34,533 bases of DNA, taken from the NCBI GenBank assembly GCA_021812345.1, contig JAKANP010000009.1, positions 1 through 34,533 of the forward strand, written 5' to 3'. The notes beneath the pieces are model-generated. The model saw only the letters and a list, made by a program, of their open reading frames with translations, was not told the origin of the DNA and made no database searches. The translations under genes and the position numbers were made by a program. The stretch is from a bacterium. GTDB lineage: Bacteria > Patescibacteriota > Minisyncoccia > UBA6257 > JAGOQP01. Of this stretch, positions 6,809 to 15,600 are shown one piece after another (positions within the stretch are counted from its first letter, which is position 1; the number at the start of each line of letters is the position of its first letter).

Positions 6809-7810
6809 TTAATTTTTGAGCAATTTTGCCGCATCTTCGGGAAACACAGGATTTATTTCTACTCCCGTCCCCATTTCAAAACCGGCCGATACATTAGATT
6901 TTGGAACTATTTCCAAATGCCAATGATAATGATGAAAATTTATTTTGCCAAGAACGGGGGCGGTGTGAATATAAAAATTATAATCGGGATCTTTCAAATT
7001 TTTATAAATTGATTTCAAAATATTTTTTAATGCAACGGCTAATCCGCTTAAAGTATTCGGGGTCGAATCTTCAAAATATGGCTGATGATTTTTAGGAAAA
7101 ACATTAACCTGATACGGTTCTTTTGCGGCAAAAGGAACAAAAGCGACAATTCCATTTTTATTATAAATAATTCTTGATTTTTCTTTTAACTCCTGCTTTA
7201 TGATATCGCAGTGAATGCACTTGTGATGTTTTTGATAATATCTTTTTGAATAAGAGATAGAGCGACTAACTGAGTTTGGAACCACCGGCAAGGCAATAAT
7301 TTGATAGTGAGGATGAGAGATGGAAGCTCCCGCATTAGGACCAAAATTTTGAAACATAGAAACATAAGCGACACACTTATCGACGGATAATTCCTTGTAT
7401 CTTTTAACCAAGGCCGATAAAACATCGGTTGCTATTTTATCCGATAAATCTTTATAATTTTTACGATGATTTCTGGTAATTAAAATATCATGATGGCCAA
7501 CACCACTTGCCACATCATAAATCCCATGCTTAAAAAAAATAGCGCAGGACAAATGTCTATGAGTTAATGTCGGATATTTATTAGGCAAGACTTGAATCTC
7601 CCATTTTTCAATCGACTTATCTTCAGGAAACCAAAAAAGCGGAATTTCATTGCCGCTTTTTTGAGGGTCTTCAAATGGACAATTTTTTAGAGAAGAAATT
7701 TTTCTTTTTATAGACGGAGCGCCAAAATCATTGGGTCTCTTGCTTCTTTGAGGAGAAATTAAAACCCATTCTCCGGTTGTCGCGTGATATCTAAGTTCCG
7801 CTTTTTTCAT
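6809..7810 (-). CDS. galT: Galactose-1-phosphate uridylyltransferase family protein
   Basis: The 333-residue protein has the GalT/HIT-like fold. It begins with the family signature ELRYHATTGEWVLISPQR. The active site is ASISHPHYQ, with the second His (His168) as the residue that is uridylylated. CIHCDII and HYHWHLEIVP near the C-terminus are further family motifs. GalT exchanges UMP between UDP-glucose and galactose-1-phosphate. The first zinc-site segment, usually CPxCPG, is CPFEDPQ here (Cys44 only), so structural metal binding may differ. Some relatives of this size act on other sugar phosphates, so exact substrate is uncertain. It is the last gene of the frr-to-mrdA run, 27 bp after mrdA. 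Confidence 0.85.
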   Translation of the reverse strand: MKKAELRYHATTGEWVLISPQRSKRPNDFGAPSIKRKISSLKNCPFEDPQKSGNEIPLFWFPEDKSIEKWEIQVLPNKYPTLTHRHLSCAIFFKHGIYDVASGVGHHDILITRNHRKNYKDLSDKIATDVLSALVKRYKELSVDKCVAYVSMFQNFGPNAGASISHPHYQIIALPVVPNSVSRSISYSKRYYQKHHKCIHCDIIKQELKEKSRIIYNKNGIVAFVPFAAKEPYQVNVFPKNHQPYFEDSTPNTLSGLAVALKNILKSIYKNLKDPDYNFYIHTAPVLGKINFHHYHWHLEIVPKSNVSAGFEMGTGVEINPVFPEDAAKLLKN

Positions 7811-7837
7811 AAATAAAAAACAAACATTTTTAAATCC

Positions 7838-9814
7838 TTATTTTTTTATTATCCTATTATCATAATACCACTGAAACACTTTTTTAGCGACCGGAACGGC
7901 ATTTAAACTTCCCTCTTTGGCGTCTTCAATCATAACCAAAACCGCAATTTGCTGAGGGGTATTTGACGAAATCTGTTGCCCGGAATTATTTAGCGAACTA
8001 GTTGAATTCGTTAAATTAGAATTTGAATCCGAGCTTGTCGGCGGAATATTATATCCGACAAAAAAGGCATTTGTTTTTTGATTGTTTTGAATTTGAGCGC
8101 TTCCGGTTTTAGCGGCAATCCGCATCGGGATATCAACCAAAGTATGTGAAGTGCCGTAATCTTTAGTAACACCATCGAGCATTCCCTGTTCAATTTCATT
8201 AAAATGATTGGGGTCGTTGGCGCTGATAATATCAAAACTGGGAACTTTTTTGTAAACCACATTTCCTTGCGCATCAACTATGTCGCTTGCCAGATAAGGA
8301 ACAGGCATTTTGCCTTTGTCGGCAATTGAACAGATATATCTTAAAAGTTCTATGGGGGTAATTCTCAAATCTCCCTGCCCGATAGCAACATTGTAGGTGT
8401 CTCCAAGACGCCAGGGGTTACCCGTTTCTTTTTCTCTTTCTTGAGGATTAGCCAGTACTCCGGCGGATTCTCCGGGTAAATCAACTCCGGTGGGCAAATC
8501 TATTTTAAATTTTTTCCAATAATCAATTAATCTGTTTATCCCGAGTCCGACTTGAGTTCCTCCGCCGAATTTAGCATCGGGACTTTTATCGGTAAATCCT
8601 CCGACCACCTCGTAAAAATAGACATTGCTCGAACGCGCCAAAGCGGAATATAAATCAACCCATCCTTGAGGACGCCAATCCAAAAATTTTGAAGGCTTGT
8701 CGGGATAATATGGGTTTGGAACTTCTATGTATCCTATTGATAGAATTTTTTTTAGAGGATTTATGATGTTGTCTTCCAAAATACCAAAAGACACAAGCGG
8801 CTTTATAGTCGAGCCGGGACTGTAAAGTCCGGAAATAATTCGATTAAAAGTCGGTTTATTTTTATCGACAAATATTTGACCGGTTAAATTATTATTATCA
8901 AAACTCGGCAGACTTACCATTGAAAGAATTTCTCCGGTTTGAGGATTCATAACCAATCCCGCTCCGGCGACTTTTCCAAGCGATGCTAATTGATCCTGCA
9001 TGGCTTTATAAAAATAATCCTGAAGATTTGCGTCTATAGTCAGATTGACGGAATCTCCCCCAACAGGATTATTTAATGTTTTATTTTCAAGCACATTTCC
9101 TTTTGCGTCTTTATAAGAAATTTCCACCCCATTAGTTCCCGTAAGATAGCTGTTGTATTCCGATTCTATTCCAGATTTTCCAATTTCATCATTCAAACTC
9201 AAATCCTTATTATTATTCAAATCCGATTGGCTAACTAATCCCGTGTAACCGACAACGTGCGAAAAAATCGGACCCTCCAAATATTGTCTTTTATAACTGT
9301 TTTCAATAATTACAGGTTTTAAATTCAATTTTTTTAAAGCTATGACTTCCGATAGAGAAACGTCCTGAATAATCGGCAAATATGCCTGGGTTTCCAAATC
9401 AACGGAAGCTATTTCTTGTTTAGCAGAAGAAACGTCAAAAGGCGCCACGTTGTTTATTTGATTCAAGGTATCATCTAAAGAATTCCTATTTTTTAAAAGT
9501 TCTGAAAGATTTAAAACAACGCTGAAATTTGGCTGATTTGAAACCAGGATATTGCCGTTCCTGTCATAAATAATTCCTCGCGGAGCCTTTAAAATAGTTT
9601 CCTGACCGGCATTCGCCAAAGCCCTTGATTGATAACTTGGTCCCAAAAAAACTTGCAGCCAAGTTAATCTCAATAAAGCCAAGACGATAATTAAAACCAA
9701 AACCCATCCAAAAACGGCAAAAACATTGCCCGAAAGAGGGCGCTCAATCATGCCCAAATCTTGAGAAAGGTCGTCAACTATTGATTCTTCTAAAAATATC
9801 TCTTTTTTATCCAT
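7838..9814 (-). CDS. mrdA: Penicillin-binding protein 2, elongation transpeptidase
   Basis: This 658-residue class B PBP crosslinks peptidoglycan during cylindrical growth. It has one membrane helix at about residues 31-55, a PBP dimerisation domain beginning APRGIIYDRNGNIL, and a transpeptidase domain with SxxK (Ser335 nucleophile, Lys338), SxN (395-397) and KTG (569-571). GKSGIESEYNSYL near 213 is typical of PBP2. Residues 591-621 are a Ser/Asn-rich low-complexity insertion inside the catalytic domain after the KTG strand. The start overlaps mreD by 25 bp. Its place after mreB-mreC-mreD is the classic rod-shape operon order. Confidence 0.95.
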   Translation of the reverse strand: MDKKEIFLEESIVDDLSQDLGMIERPLSGNVFAVFGWVLVLIIVLALLRLTWLQVFLGPSYQSRALANAGQETILKAPRGIIYDRNGNILVSNQPNFSVVLNLSELLKNRNSLDDTLNQINNVAPFDVSSAKQEIASVDLETQAYLPIIQDVSLSEVIALKKLNLKPVIIENSYKRQYLEGPIFSHVVGYTGLVSQSDLNNNKDLSLNDEIGKSGIESEYNSYLTGTNGVEISYKDAKGNVLENKTLNNPVGGDSVNLTIDANLQDYFYKAMQDQLASLGKVAGAGLVMNPQTGEILSMVSLPSFDNNNLTGQIFVDKNKPTFNRIISGLYSPGSTIKPLVSFGILEDNIINPLKKILSIGYIEVPNPYYPDKPSKFLDWRPQGWVDLYSALARSSNVYFYEVVGGFTDKSPDAKFGGGTQVGLGINRLIDYWKKFKIDLPTGVDLPGESAGVLANPQEREKETGNPWRLGDTYNVAIGQGDLRITPIELLRYICSIADKGKMPVPYLASDIVDAQGNVVYKKVPSFDIISANDPNHFNEIEQGMLDGVTKDYGTSHTLVDIPMRIAAKTGSAQIQNNQKTNAFFVGYNIPPTSSDSNSNLTNSTSSLNNSGQQISSNTPQQIAVLVMIEDAKEGSLNAVPVAKKVFQWYYDNRIIKK

Positions 9815-10269
9815 AAACCAAAAGCAAATAATAATTCCTCAACGATTATGTTATAGATAAATTCCATAAAAAAAACAAGATAGTTAATGCGGGCAAGCGA
9901 ATCAAATGCAAGCCAAAAAACCGATTGGATCAAAAAAATCATAGCGATTCTTACTGCCAGTATTTTTTTAAATATAAAAAATTTGGCGATAACAAAAGAG
10001 ATAATCCCTAAAATAAATAAAATTACGTATTCCCAAATCAAAAACGGAGTGAATTTAAGCCAAAACTCTTCGGCGATTAAAAAAAACAAAAATATCTCCC
10101 AGCTGTCAATCAGAAAAGAAACAACAAGCGGCGCGACAATAAAAATATTCGGCTTGATATTGGCGAAAGAAAAATCAACCAATGAAAAAATAATCGTTGC
10201 TAAAAAAACAAAAAAAATAACGGCCAATTCTTTTTTAAAATCAATATCATTTTTTAATGACATAGACAT
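9790..10269 (-). CDS. mreD: MreD-like rod shape-determining membrane protein
   Basis: This 159-residue protein is almost entirely hydrophobic, with about five membrane helices. Sequence is little conserved in this family; the assignment rests on size, topology and its position between mreC and mrdA. MreD links the MreB filament and MreC to peptidoglycan synthesis in the membrane. It overlaps mreC by 23 bp and mrdA by 25 bp. ATG at 10269 or 10263 (MSMSLKND) are equally possible starts. Confidence 0.72.
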   Translation of the reverse strand: MSMSLKNDIDFKKELAVIFFVFLATIIFSLVDFSFANIKPNIFIVAPLVVSFLIDSWEIFLFFLIAEEFWLKFTPFLIWEYVILFILGIISFVIAKFFIFKKILAVRIAMIFLIQSVFWLAFDSLARINYLVFFMEFIYNIIVEELLFAFGLWIKKRYF

Positions 10270-10924
10270 CGTTAATATCGCTTAAAGCGTAAGATAAATC
10301 TATTTGAGCATTGAAAAACGCGCCAGTGGAATCTTCCCCGACACTTTTAACCGAGCCGATTGCCAATCCATACGGCAAATCTTTTGACGCCGAATAAATC
10401 GAATCCCCTGCGGAAACTTGTTTGGTTTTATCAATCAATCCAACCTGCGGAGATACCCCCCCGTTTAATAATCCGTCAATTCCGTTCTTGCCTATTTTTA
10501 CCGGTAAAGAATACGAAGGGTCAAAAATAGTTATAACCTCGCTGGAATTATCATAAACAGCGGAAATTTGTCCGATTAGAGTAGTTTTTGAAAAAACAAC
10601 CGGATCGCCCAAAGCAATCCCGTCATTTTTCCCTAAGTTAATATATATTCTGTTTTTAATATTAAACGGATAAAGAGAAAAGATTTTAGCATACGCATAT
10701 TTTGAATCGGACGGAAAAGAATATGAATTTTGAAGCGCTGAGAGTTGTCCTTTCAAATCGCTGTTTTCTTTTTTGAGATTATCAACTTCGTTTAAAATAG
10801 ATGGCAAAGAAAATATTTTAGAAACAGAATTAAAAAATCCGTAAGGCTTTGAAATAAAAAACGGGGTGGCAATTATCAACAGAATGATAATCGCCAATAC
10901 TGAAATAACGGCGGATTTTTTCAT
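10247..10924 (-). CDS. mreC: Rod shape-determining protein MreC
   Basis: This 225-residue protein has an N-terminal membrane helix (about residues 7-28), a short coiled coil (NEVDNLKKENSDLKGQL), then the paired beta-barrel domain of MreC. The segments INLGKNDGIALGDPVV and DPSYSLPVKIG are family-like, as is GLAIGSVKSVG. MreC sits outside the membrane, dimerises and connects MreB with PBP2. It starts 18 bp after mreB. Length is at the short end of the family. Confidence 0.92.
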   Translation of the reverse strand: MKKSAVISVLAIIILLIIATPFFISKPYGFFNSVSKIFSLPSILNEVDNLKKENSDLKGQLSALQNSYSFPSDSKYAYAKIFSLYPFNIKNRIYINLGKNDGIALGDPVVFSKTTLIGQISAVYDNSSEVITIFDPSYSLPVKIGKNGIDGLLNGGVSPQVGLIDKTKQVSAGDSIYSASKDLPYGLAIGSVKSVGEDSTGAFFNAQIDLSYALSDINDVYVIKK

Positions 10925-10942
10925 TATTTTTAAAATTTAAAA

Positions 10943-11983
10943 CTATTCAATAGTTATCGGCCTTACCGAAAGAGCAAAAAACTTCTTGTGATTTTCTATA
11001 TTTTCAGCCGCAACCCCGGTCCCCCTCACGACACAAGTAAGCGGATCATCAACCGATATCGTTCTGACGCCTATCTCCTTCTCAATAAGGTCGCTGAATC
11101 CTTTAAGCAAACTACCTCCTCCCGAAAGGTAAAGGCCATTATTCAAGACATCTCCGGCGAGTTCGGGCGGAGTTTTTTCCACGGTGTCTTTGATTGCTTC
11201 TATAATTTGCCTCACCGACGGCATAAGCGCCATTCTCGCTTGAGAATCTTTTATTATGGTTTCTTTGGGCAATCCGGAGGAAAGATCTCTTCCGGATATT
11301 TTTATTTCAATCGGTTTACCGGTATTGATGGCGGAGCCGATTTCTATTTTTATCTTTTCGGCAGTCGGTTCTCCAATTGCCATTTTAAAATCATCATGAA
11401 CATATTGAGCTATGTCGTTATTCATTTTATCGCCGGCGATTTTCAAACTTTTTGAAACAACCACTCCTCCCATTGAAACAATAGCAATCTCACAAGTGCC
11501 TCCGCCAATATCAACCACCATATGAGCTGTGGGCTCGTTTATCGGCAAATTTGCCCCAAGCAAAGCGGCAATAGGTTCTTCCATCAAATAAGCTACCGAA
11601 GCGCCCGAAGACACGATGGCATCTTCAACCGATTTTCTCTCAACTTCGGTCAAGTTAGTCGGAATTGCAACGACTGCGCGAATGTAATTAAAAAGACGAT
11701 CTTTTTTTATTTTTTTAATAAAATATTTTAAAATTTCCTGAGCCATCTGAAAGTCGGAAATAACACCGTTTACGAGAGGTCTTACAACGTCAATGTGAAC
11801 CGGGGTTCGGCCCATCATTCTTTTAGCTTCATTGCCTATGGCCAGAACTTGTCCGGTTTTGTTGTTCACGGCAATCATTGTCGGCTCATTAAAAATTATT
11901 CCCTCCCCTTTTAAGTAAACCAGTGAATTAGCCGTTCCCAAATCCACTCCAATATCGGTTTTTATTCCTTTAAATAACTTCAT
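10943..11983 (-). CDS. mreB: Rod shape-determining protein MreB (copy 1)
   Basis: The actin-like ATPase (346 residues from MKLFKGIKTDIG) has the phosphate-1 loop GVDLGTANSLVY, phosphate-2 MVVDIGGGTCEIAIVS and the adenosine motif YLSGGGSLLKG. It polymerises on the membrane and guides lateral wall synthesis. ATG 11983 is preferred over 11995 because MKLFKGI matches the usual MreB start; either overlaps the 3' end of proS (stop at 11970). It is first in the mreB-mreC-mreD-mrdA set, but probably transcribed from the frr promoter. A second, divergent MreB lies at 17764-18777. Confidence 0.96.
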   Translation of the reverse strand: MKLFKGIKTDIGVDLGTANSLVYLKGEGIIFNEPTMIAVNNKTGQVLAIGNEAKRMMGRTPVHIDVVRPLVNGVISDFQMAQEILKYFIKKIKKDRLFNYIRAVVAIPTNLTEVERKSVEDAIVSSGASVAYLMEEPIAALLGANLPINEPTAHMVVDIGGGTCEIAIVSMGGVVVSKSLKIAGDKMNNDIAQYVHDDFKMAIGEPTAEKIKIEIGSAINTGKPIEIKISGRDLSSGLPKETIIKDSQARMALMPSVRQIIEAIKDTVEKTPPELAGDVLNNGLYLSGGGSLLKGFSDLIEKEIGVRTISVDDPLTCVVRGTGVAAENIENHKKFFALSVRPITIE

Positions 11984-13238
11984 TTTTAATACCACTACAA
12001 TACTTTTTTATAAAAGAAAAATCAACTATTTTAGCCTCGGCTTCATTTCTCTTTTTGAACTCTATTTTAGAGCCTGTTTTTTGACTAATAATCAATCTGG
12101 CCGGAATTCCAATCAAGTCGCTTTCGGCAAATTTTTCTCCGGCGCTTTTATCTTGCCTGTCATCAAACAAGACCTCAATTCCCATTTTCAAAAGTTGCGA
12201 ATAAACTTTATTGGCTCTTTCAAAAATTTTTTTATTCTCTTTTTTATCATTAGAAACCAAAGCGATTAAATGAATTTCAAAAGGCGCGATCGATGAGGGC
12301 CAAATTAATCCCCTATCATCATGAGACGATTCGGCAACCGCCCCCATTAATCTTGAAGTGCCGATTCCATAACATCCCATAATAACCAATTTTTCTTCTC
12401 CATCTTTATCTTTAAATTTAAGTTTAAACGGATCCGAATACTTGGTGTTCAACTTGAATATATTACCCACTTCAATCCCTTTTCCAAGAACCAAAGGAGT
12501 TCCGCACTTAGGACAAGAATCTCCATCTTTTGAGCTGTTTATCTCGCTATTTTGGGCAAAGTGGCATTTTTTACAGTAAACAATAGAGTCTTCCCCATTT
12601 TCCGAGAGCACTTGAAATTCGTGAGAATATTTTGAAAACGTTCCACCGGAGGCTTCTACCAATAAAGCATCAAGCTCGACTCTTTTATATATTTTTTGAT
12701 AAGCGATTATGGCTTTGGAATAATATTTTTCCAAATCCTCGCCATCGGAATGAAAGGAATACAAGTCCTTCATCATAAACTCTCTTCCTCTTAATATTCC
12801 GGATTTGGCTCGCGGTTCGTCTCTGAATTTTGTTTGTATTTGATATAACCCGAAAGGAAGATCTTTGTATGAAAAAATAGCTTTTTGAGCCAAAGGAACG
12901 ACTACTTCTTCGTGAGTCGGTCCAAGAGCAAATTCTTTTTTGTCGCGCGAAACGATTTTAAATAAAGCTTCAAAAGTTGACCATCTTCCCGTTTGTTGCC
13001 AATTTTCTTTAGGGTTTAGCGCGGGCATCAAAACCTCCTGAGCACCGATGGCGTTTATCTCGTCTCTTACGATGGAATTGATTTTATTCAAAACTCTTAG
13101 CCCAAAAGGCAAATACGAATAAACTCCGGCCATAAGTTTGTCAATAAAGCCGGCCCTGATTAAAACCTTTGCGTTGTACGATTCTTCGTCTTTGGGAAAT
13201 TCTTTTCTAATAAAATTTGGGATTTGAGATTGAAACAT
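11970..13238 (-). CDS. proS: Prolyl-tRNA synthetase without editing domain
   Basis: The class II synthetase (422 residues) charges tRNA-Pro. Motif 2 is FRDEPRAKSGILRGREF (139-154), motif 3 is YGIGTSRLMG, and a C-terminal anticodon-binding domain begins at about residue 320. Standard bacterial ProRS (about 570 residues) carries a roughly 180-residue INS domain between motifs 2 and 3 that removes mischarged alanine. Here only about 30 residues lie at that point, with CKKC (222-225) and CPKC (242-245), which may form a zinc knuckle. It lies 46 bp after rseP and overlaps mreB. The window also has tRNA-Pro(GGG). Confidence 0.94.
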   Translation of the reverse strand: MFQSQIPNFIRKEFPKDEESYNAKVLIRAGFIDKLMAGVYSYLPFGLRVLNKINSIVRDEINAIGAQEVLMPALNPKENWQQTGRWSTFEALFKIVSRDKKEFALGPTHEEVVVPLAQKAIFSYKDLPFGLYQIQTKFRDEPRAKSGILRGREFMMKDLYSFHSDGEDLEKYYSKAIIAYQKIYKRVELDALLVEASGGTFSKYSHEFQVLSENGEDSIVYCKKCHFAQNSEINSSKDGDSCPKCGTPLVLGKGIEVGNIFKLNTKYSDPFKLKFKDKDGEEKLVIMGCYGIGTSRLMGAVAESSHDDRGLIWPSSIAPFEIHLIALVSNDKKENKKIFERANKVYSQLLKMGIEVLFDDRQDKSAGEKFAESDLIGIPARLIISQKTGSKIEFKKRNEAEAKIVDFSFIKKYCSGIKNEVI

Positions 13239-13284
13239 ATTGGTTGGTAAATATTATCATCAAAAAATATTTTTTTCCAGAAAA

Positions 13285-14424
13285 TTAATGGAATAACCTT
13301 AAAACATCCTGAATGCTGGCGGCCAACACCAAGACCAGCAAAAGAGCAAATCCGATGCCGTTCACCCATTGCTGAGTTCTCAATTTAACCGGAGAACCTT
13401 TTATTTTTTCTATAATCAAAAATAAAACTCTTCCTCCGTCCAATGCGGGAAACGGAAAGATATTTAAAGCCGCCAAATTAAGTGAGATAAAAGCGACAAG
13501 ATTTGCAAGATATCCGATTCCTAAACTGGTGGCTTGAGAAGTTGCCTGAAAAATACCGATTGGTCCGGACATATATTTAAAAAGGTTGGGGCCATAGAAA
13601 AACCCGATAATTAAATTGAACAACGTTGTGTAAATCATTACAAATATCTGCCAGGAAACTTTAGTGGCTTCCCAAATGGCCGTGAAAAAAGGCTCCTTTT
13701 GAACGCCTCCCGATGATAGCGCAACGCCAAGAGGTCCTTCTCCGGCAGGAACATTAACTCTCGGAACAACTTCAATAGTTTTTGAACCGCTTCCGTTTTG
13801 AACGGTTAATGAAATTTTATCGCCCTTGTGGCTATTGATAAAAGAAATAAAATCGTCAGCTGAAGAATACCCGACAATTTTATCACCCGCTTCAATCCCT
13901 GCCGAATAAGCCGGGGAATCTTTTGCTACTTGAGAGACCACCACAACCGGCTTTGTGCCAATTATAAAAACAACAACCAGAATAAACCATCCCAAAATAA
14001 AATTCATCGCCACTCCGGAAACAAGCACAATTATTCTTTGCCATATCGGCTTTGAAGAAAAATATCTTTCTTTTGGAATTTTTTCTTCCTCAATTTCCGA
14101 AATTTTTTCATCAACAATAAATTCTTTTGAATCGGTTTTTATAACTTCAACAAATTCTTCTTGACTGACTATTTTTTCTTCGGCTTTCAACTCACTCTCG
14201 CCGTCTCCGTCTTCTCCGGCGATTTTGACAAAACCGCCCAAAGGCACGGCATTAATGCTCCAGAGAGTCTCCTTTTTTTGCCACCCTTTTATTTTAGGGG
14301 GAAAACCAAATCCAAATTCCTGAACATACATTTTGAATTTTTTTGCGGACAAAAAGTGGCCGAATTCGTGAACCAGCACCAAAACTGCCAAAATAGCAAT
14401 GAAAATTATTATGTTTAATATCAT
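13285..14424 (-). CDS. rseP: RseP-like site-2 metalloprotease (M50)
   Basis: This 379-residue intramembrane protease has the zinc motif HEFGH (residues 19-23) in the first helix and the C-terminal ligand motif FPALDGGRV. A PDZ domain lies at about residues 180-260 (AKDSPAYSAGIEAGDKIVG). It cleaves transmembrane segments of anti-sigma factors or signal peptides. Residues 75-120 form a strongly acidic insertion after the GGFVKIAGE strand. It starts 11 bp after frr. In many bacteria frr, rseP and proS are likewise close neighbours. Confidence 0.93.
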   Translation of the reverse strand: MILNIIIFIAILAVLVLVHEFGHFLSAKKFKMYVQEFGFGFPPKIKGWQKKETLWSINAVPLGGFVKIAGEDGDGESELKAEEKIVSQEEFVEVIKTDSKEFIVDEKISEIEEEKIPKERYFSSKPIWQRIIVLVSGVAMNFILGWFILVVVFIIGTKPVVVVSQVAKDSPAYSAGIEAGDKIVGYSSADDFISFINSHKGDKISLTVQNGSGSKTIEVVPRVNVPAGEGPLGVALSSGGVQKEPFFTAIWEATKVSWQIFVMIYTTLFNLIIGFFYGPNLFKYMSGPIGIFQATSQATSLGIGYLANLVAFISLNLAALNIFPFPALDGGRVLFLIIEKIKGSPVKLRTQQWVNGIGFALLLVLVLAASIQDVLRLFH

Positions 14425-14435
14425 AAATTAAAAAA

Positions 14436-14984
14436 TTATTCGTTTATTTCTCGCGTCTTTTTTTCTAGTAAATTATCAATATCCGAATTAAATTTGTCCA
14501 TCATCTTTTGAATATCTTCATTGATTTCAAATTTCTCGTCCTCGGTTATTTCTCCCGATTTTTCCATTTCGGAAAGATGTTTTTTGATTTCATCTCTTAA
14601 TGTTCTTGATTTTATTCTGGTTTCTTCCGCTCTGGATTTAACAGCCTTTATCAATTCATTTTTTCTTTCTTGAGTCAACGACGGAAGATTAATATGAATA
14701 GTGTTGCCGTCATTGGCGGCGTTAACGTTAAGACGCGAGGAAACTTCTTTAACTATCGCCGAAACGACATTGGCATCCCAAACGCTTATTTGAATTTCTC
14801 TGGGGGGAACAATCATTATTGACCCAAGCTGTTTTATGGGAAGTTTTTGCCCATAATATTCAACTTGAATTTCTTCAACCAATGCCGGTGTCGGGCGAGA
14901 ACCTCTAATGGGGCTTATTTCATCTTTAAAAAACTTGATAACTTCCGAAAGTTTTAGTTCCAATTCTTTTTTTAATTCGTTCAT
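14436..14984 (-). CDS. frr: Ribosome recycling factor
   Basis: The 182-residue protein (starting MNELKKELE) matches RRF, which with EF-G splits the post-termination ribosome. GSRPTPALVEEIQVEYYG and the C-terminal helices RTLRDEIKKHL and GEITEDEKFEINEDIQKM are diagnostic. An ATG 27 nt upstream is rejected because it would overlap the -10 box. The promoter at 14991-15019 puts +1 on the ATG, so this gene may be leaderless. It heads the long run through galT. Confidence 0.95.
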   Translation of the reverse strand: MNELKKELELKLSEVIKFFKDEISPIRGSRPTPALVEEIQVEYYGQKLPIKQLGSIMIVPPREIQISVWDANVVSAIVKEVSSRLNVNAANDGNTIHINLPSLTQERKNELIKAVKSRAEETRIKSRTLRDEIKKHLSEMEKSGEITEDEKFEINEDIQKMMDKFNSDIDNLLEKKTREINE

Positions 14985-14990
14985 AAAATA

Positions 14991-15019
14991 AATATACTCT
15001 ATAAAAAACACAAAATCAA
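14991..15019 (-). promoter_or_regulatory. Promoter of the frr-rseP-proS-mre operon
   Basis: TTGATT (15019-15014), exactly 17 bp and TATATT (14996-14991) on the minus strand. Predicted +1 coincides with the frr start codon at 14984. Confidence 0.6.
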
Positions 15020-15069
15020 AGATAATTTTTCTTTAAGATTTTTCAAAAATCATCGGCTTTTATTCATCA

Positions 15070-15107
15070 ATTCATTGTCGGTTTCAATATTGAAACCGAC
15101 AATGAAT
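15070..15107. promoter_or_regulatory. Perfect 38-bp palindrome, candidate operator of the TrpR-like gene
   Basis: The sequence is fully self-complementary, with core GGTTTCAATATTGAAACC centred between 15088 and 15089. It lies between the divergent frr operon and the TrpR-like gene and contains the -35 box (TTGAAA 15090-15095) of the latter. A matching palindrome is at 15550-15585. A role as repressor site is inference. Confidence 0.8.
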
Positions 15108-15118
15108 ACAGTTATAAC
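15090..15118 (+). promoter_or_regulatory. Promoter of the TrpR-like gene
   Basis: TTGAAA (15090-15095), 17 bp and TATAAC (15113-15118), with predicted +1 near 15125 and a leader of about 30 nt. The -35 is inside the palindrome, so a bound repressor would block it. Confidence 0.5.
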
Positions 15119-15154
15119 TAATAAGATCTGTAAATAATTTTTATATATTACATT

Positions 15155-15550
15155 ATGAGCAAAATTTCAAAAAATAAATTAAGTGACGAATTAAAAAAAG
15201 AATCAATTGAGTTACTATCCAAAAGAATTAAAAAAGTTGAAACAATAAACGATTTGGAAAGATTTTTAAATATGTTTTTTACTACTCTGGAAAAAGATAC
15301 GATTTTAAGACGTCTGGCGGTAATGATTTTACTTGATAGAAAATAAATATATATAGATATTTCGACTTTTCTGGATATCTCAAAAGCTACCATAAGCAAA
15401 ATAAATCACATTTCTCTTGGTGATGGATACGGCAAAAATCTCAGCAAACTAGGAAAAAGAATATATTCTAAAGATCGGCCAAACCATTCAAAAAAAGAAA
15501 GACACAAAAAATTATTCCGACCATATAAAGGAGCCGAGAGCATCATATAA
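15155..15550 (+). pseudogene. TrpR/YerC-like transcriptional regulator with in-frame TAA
   Basis: ATG 15155 opens 63 codons ending at TAA 15344-15346. The same frame then stays open for 67 more codons to TAA 15548-15550. Before the stop lie helices resembling the TrpR family (ERFLNMFFTTLEKDTILRRL). Immediately after it comes IDISTFLDISKATISKI, a clear helix-turn-helix, then GDGYGKNLSKL and a basic tail. The full product would be about 131 residues; the short product has no DNA-binding helix. No other damage is visible. It may be a fresh pseudogene, a sequence error, or a readthrough gene. Two perfect palindromes bracket it. Confidence 0.72.
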
Positions 15551-15585
15551 TTATTGCCGGTTTCAATATTGAAACCGGCAATAAT
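15550..15585. repeat. Perfect 36-bp palindrome following the TrpR-like gene
   Basis: It has the same core as the upstream palindrome. One arm position differs (GTCGG there, GCCGG here) and the mirror position has changed with it, so both copies remain perfectly symmetric. It begins at the last base of the regulator stop codon. No T-tract follows. Confidence 0.8.
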
Positions 15586-15600
15586 AGAAATCTCAAAACC

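Noticed and set aside
15148-15399. 83-codon minus-strand frame opposite the TrpR-like gene
   Set aside because: It is antisense to the regulator and composed of low-complexity AT-rich codons; the plus-strand reading has a recognisable fold.
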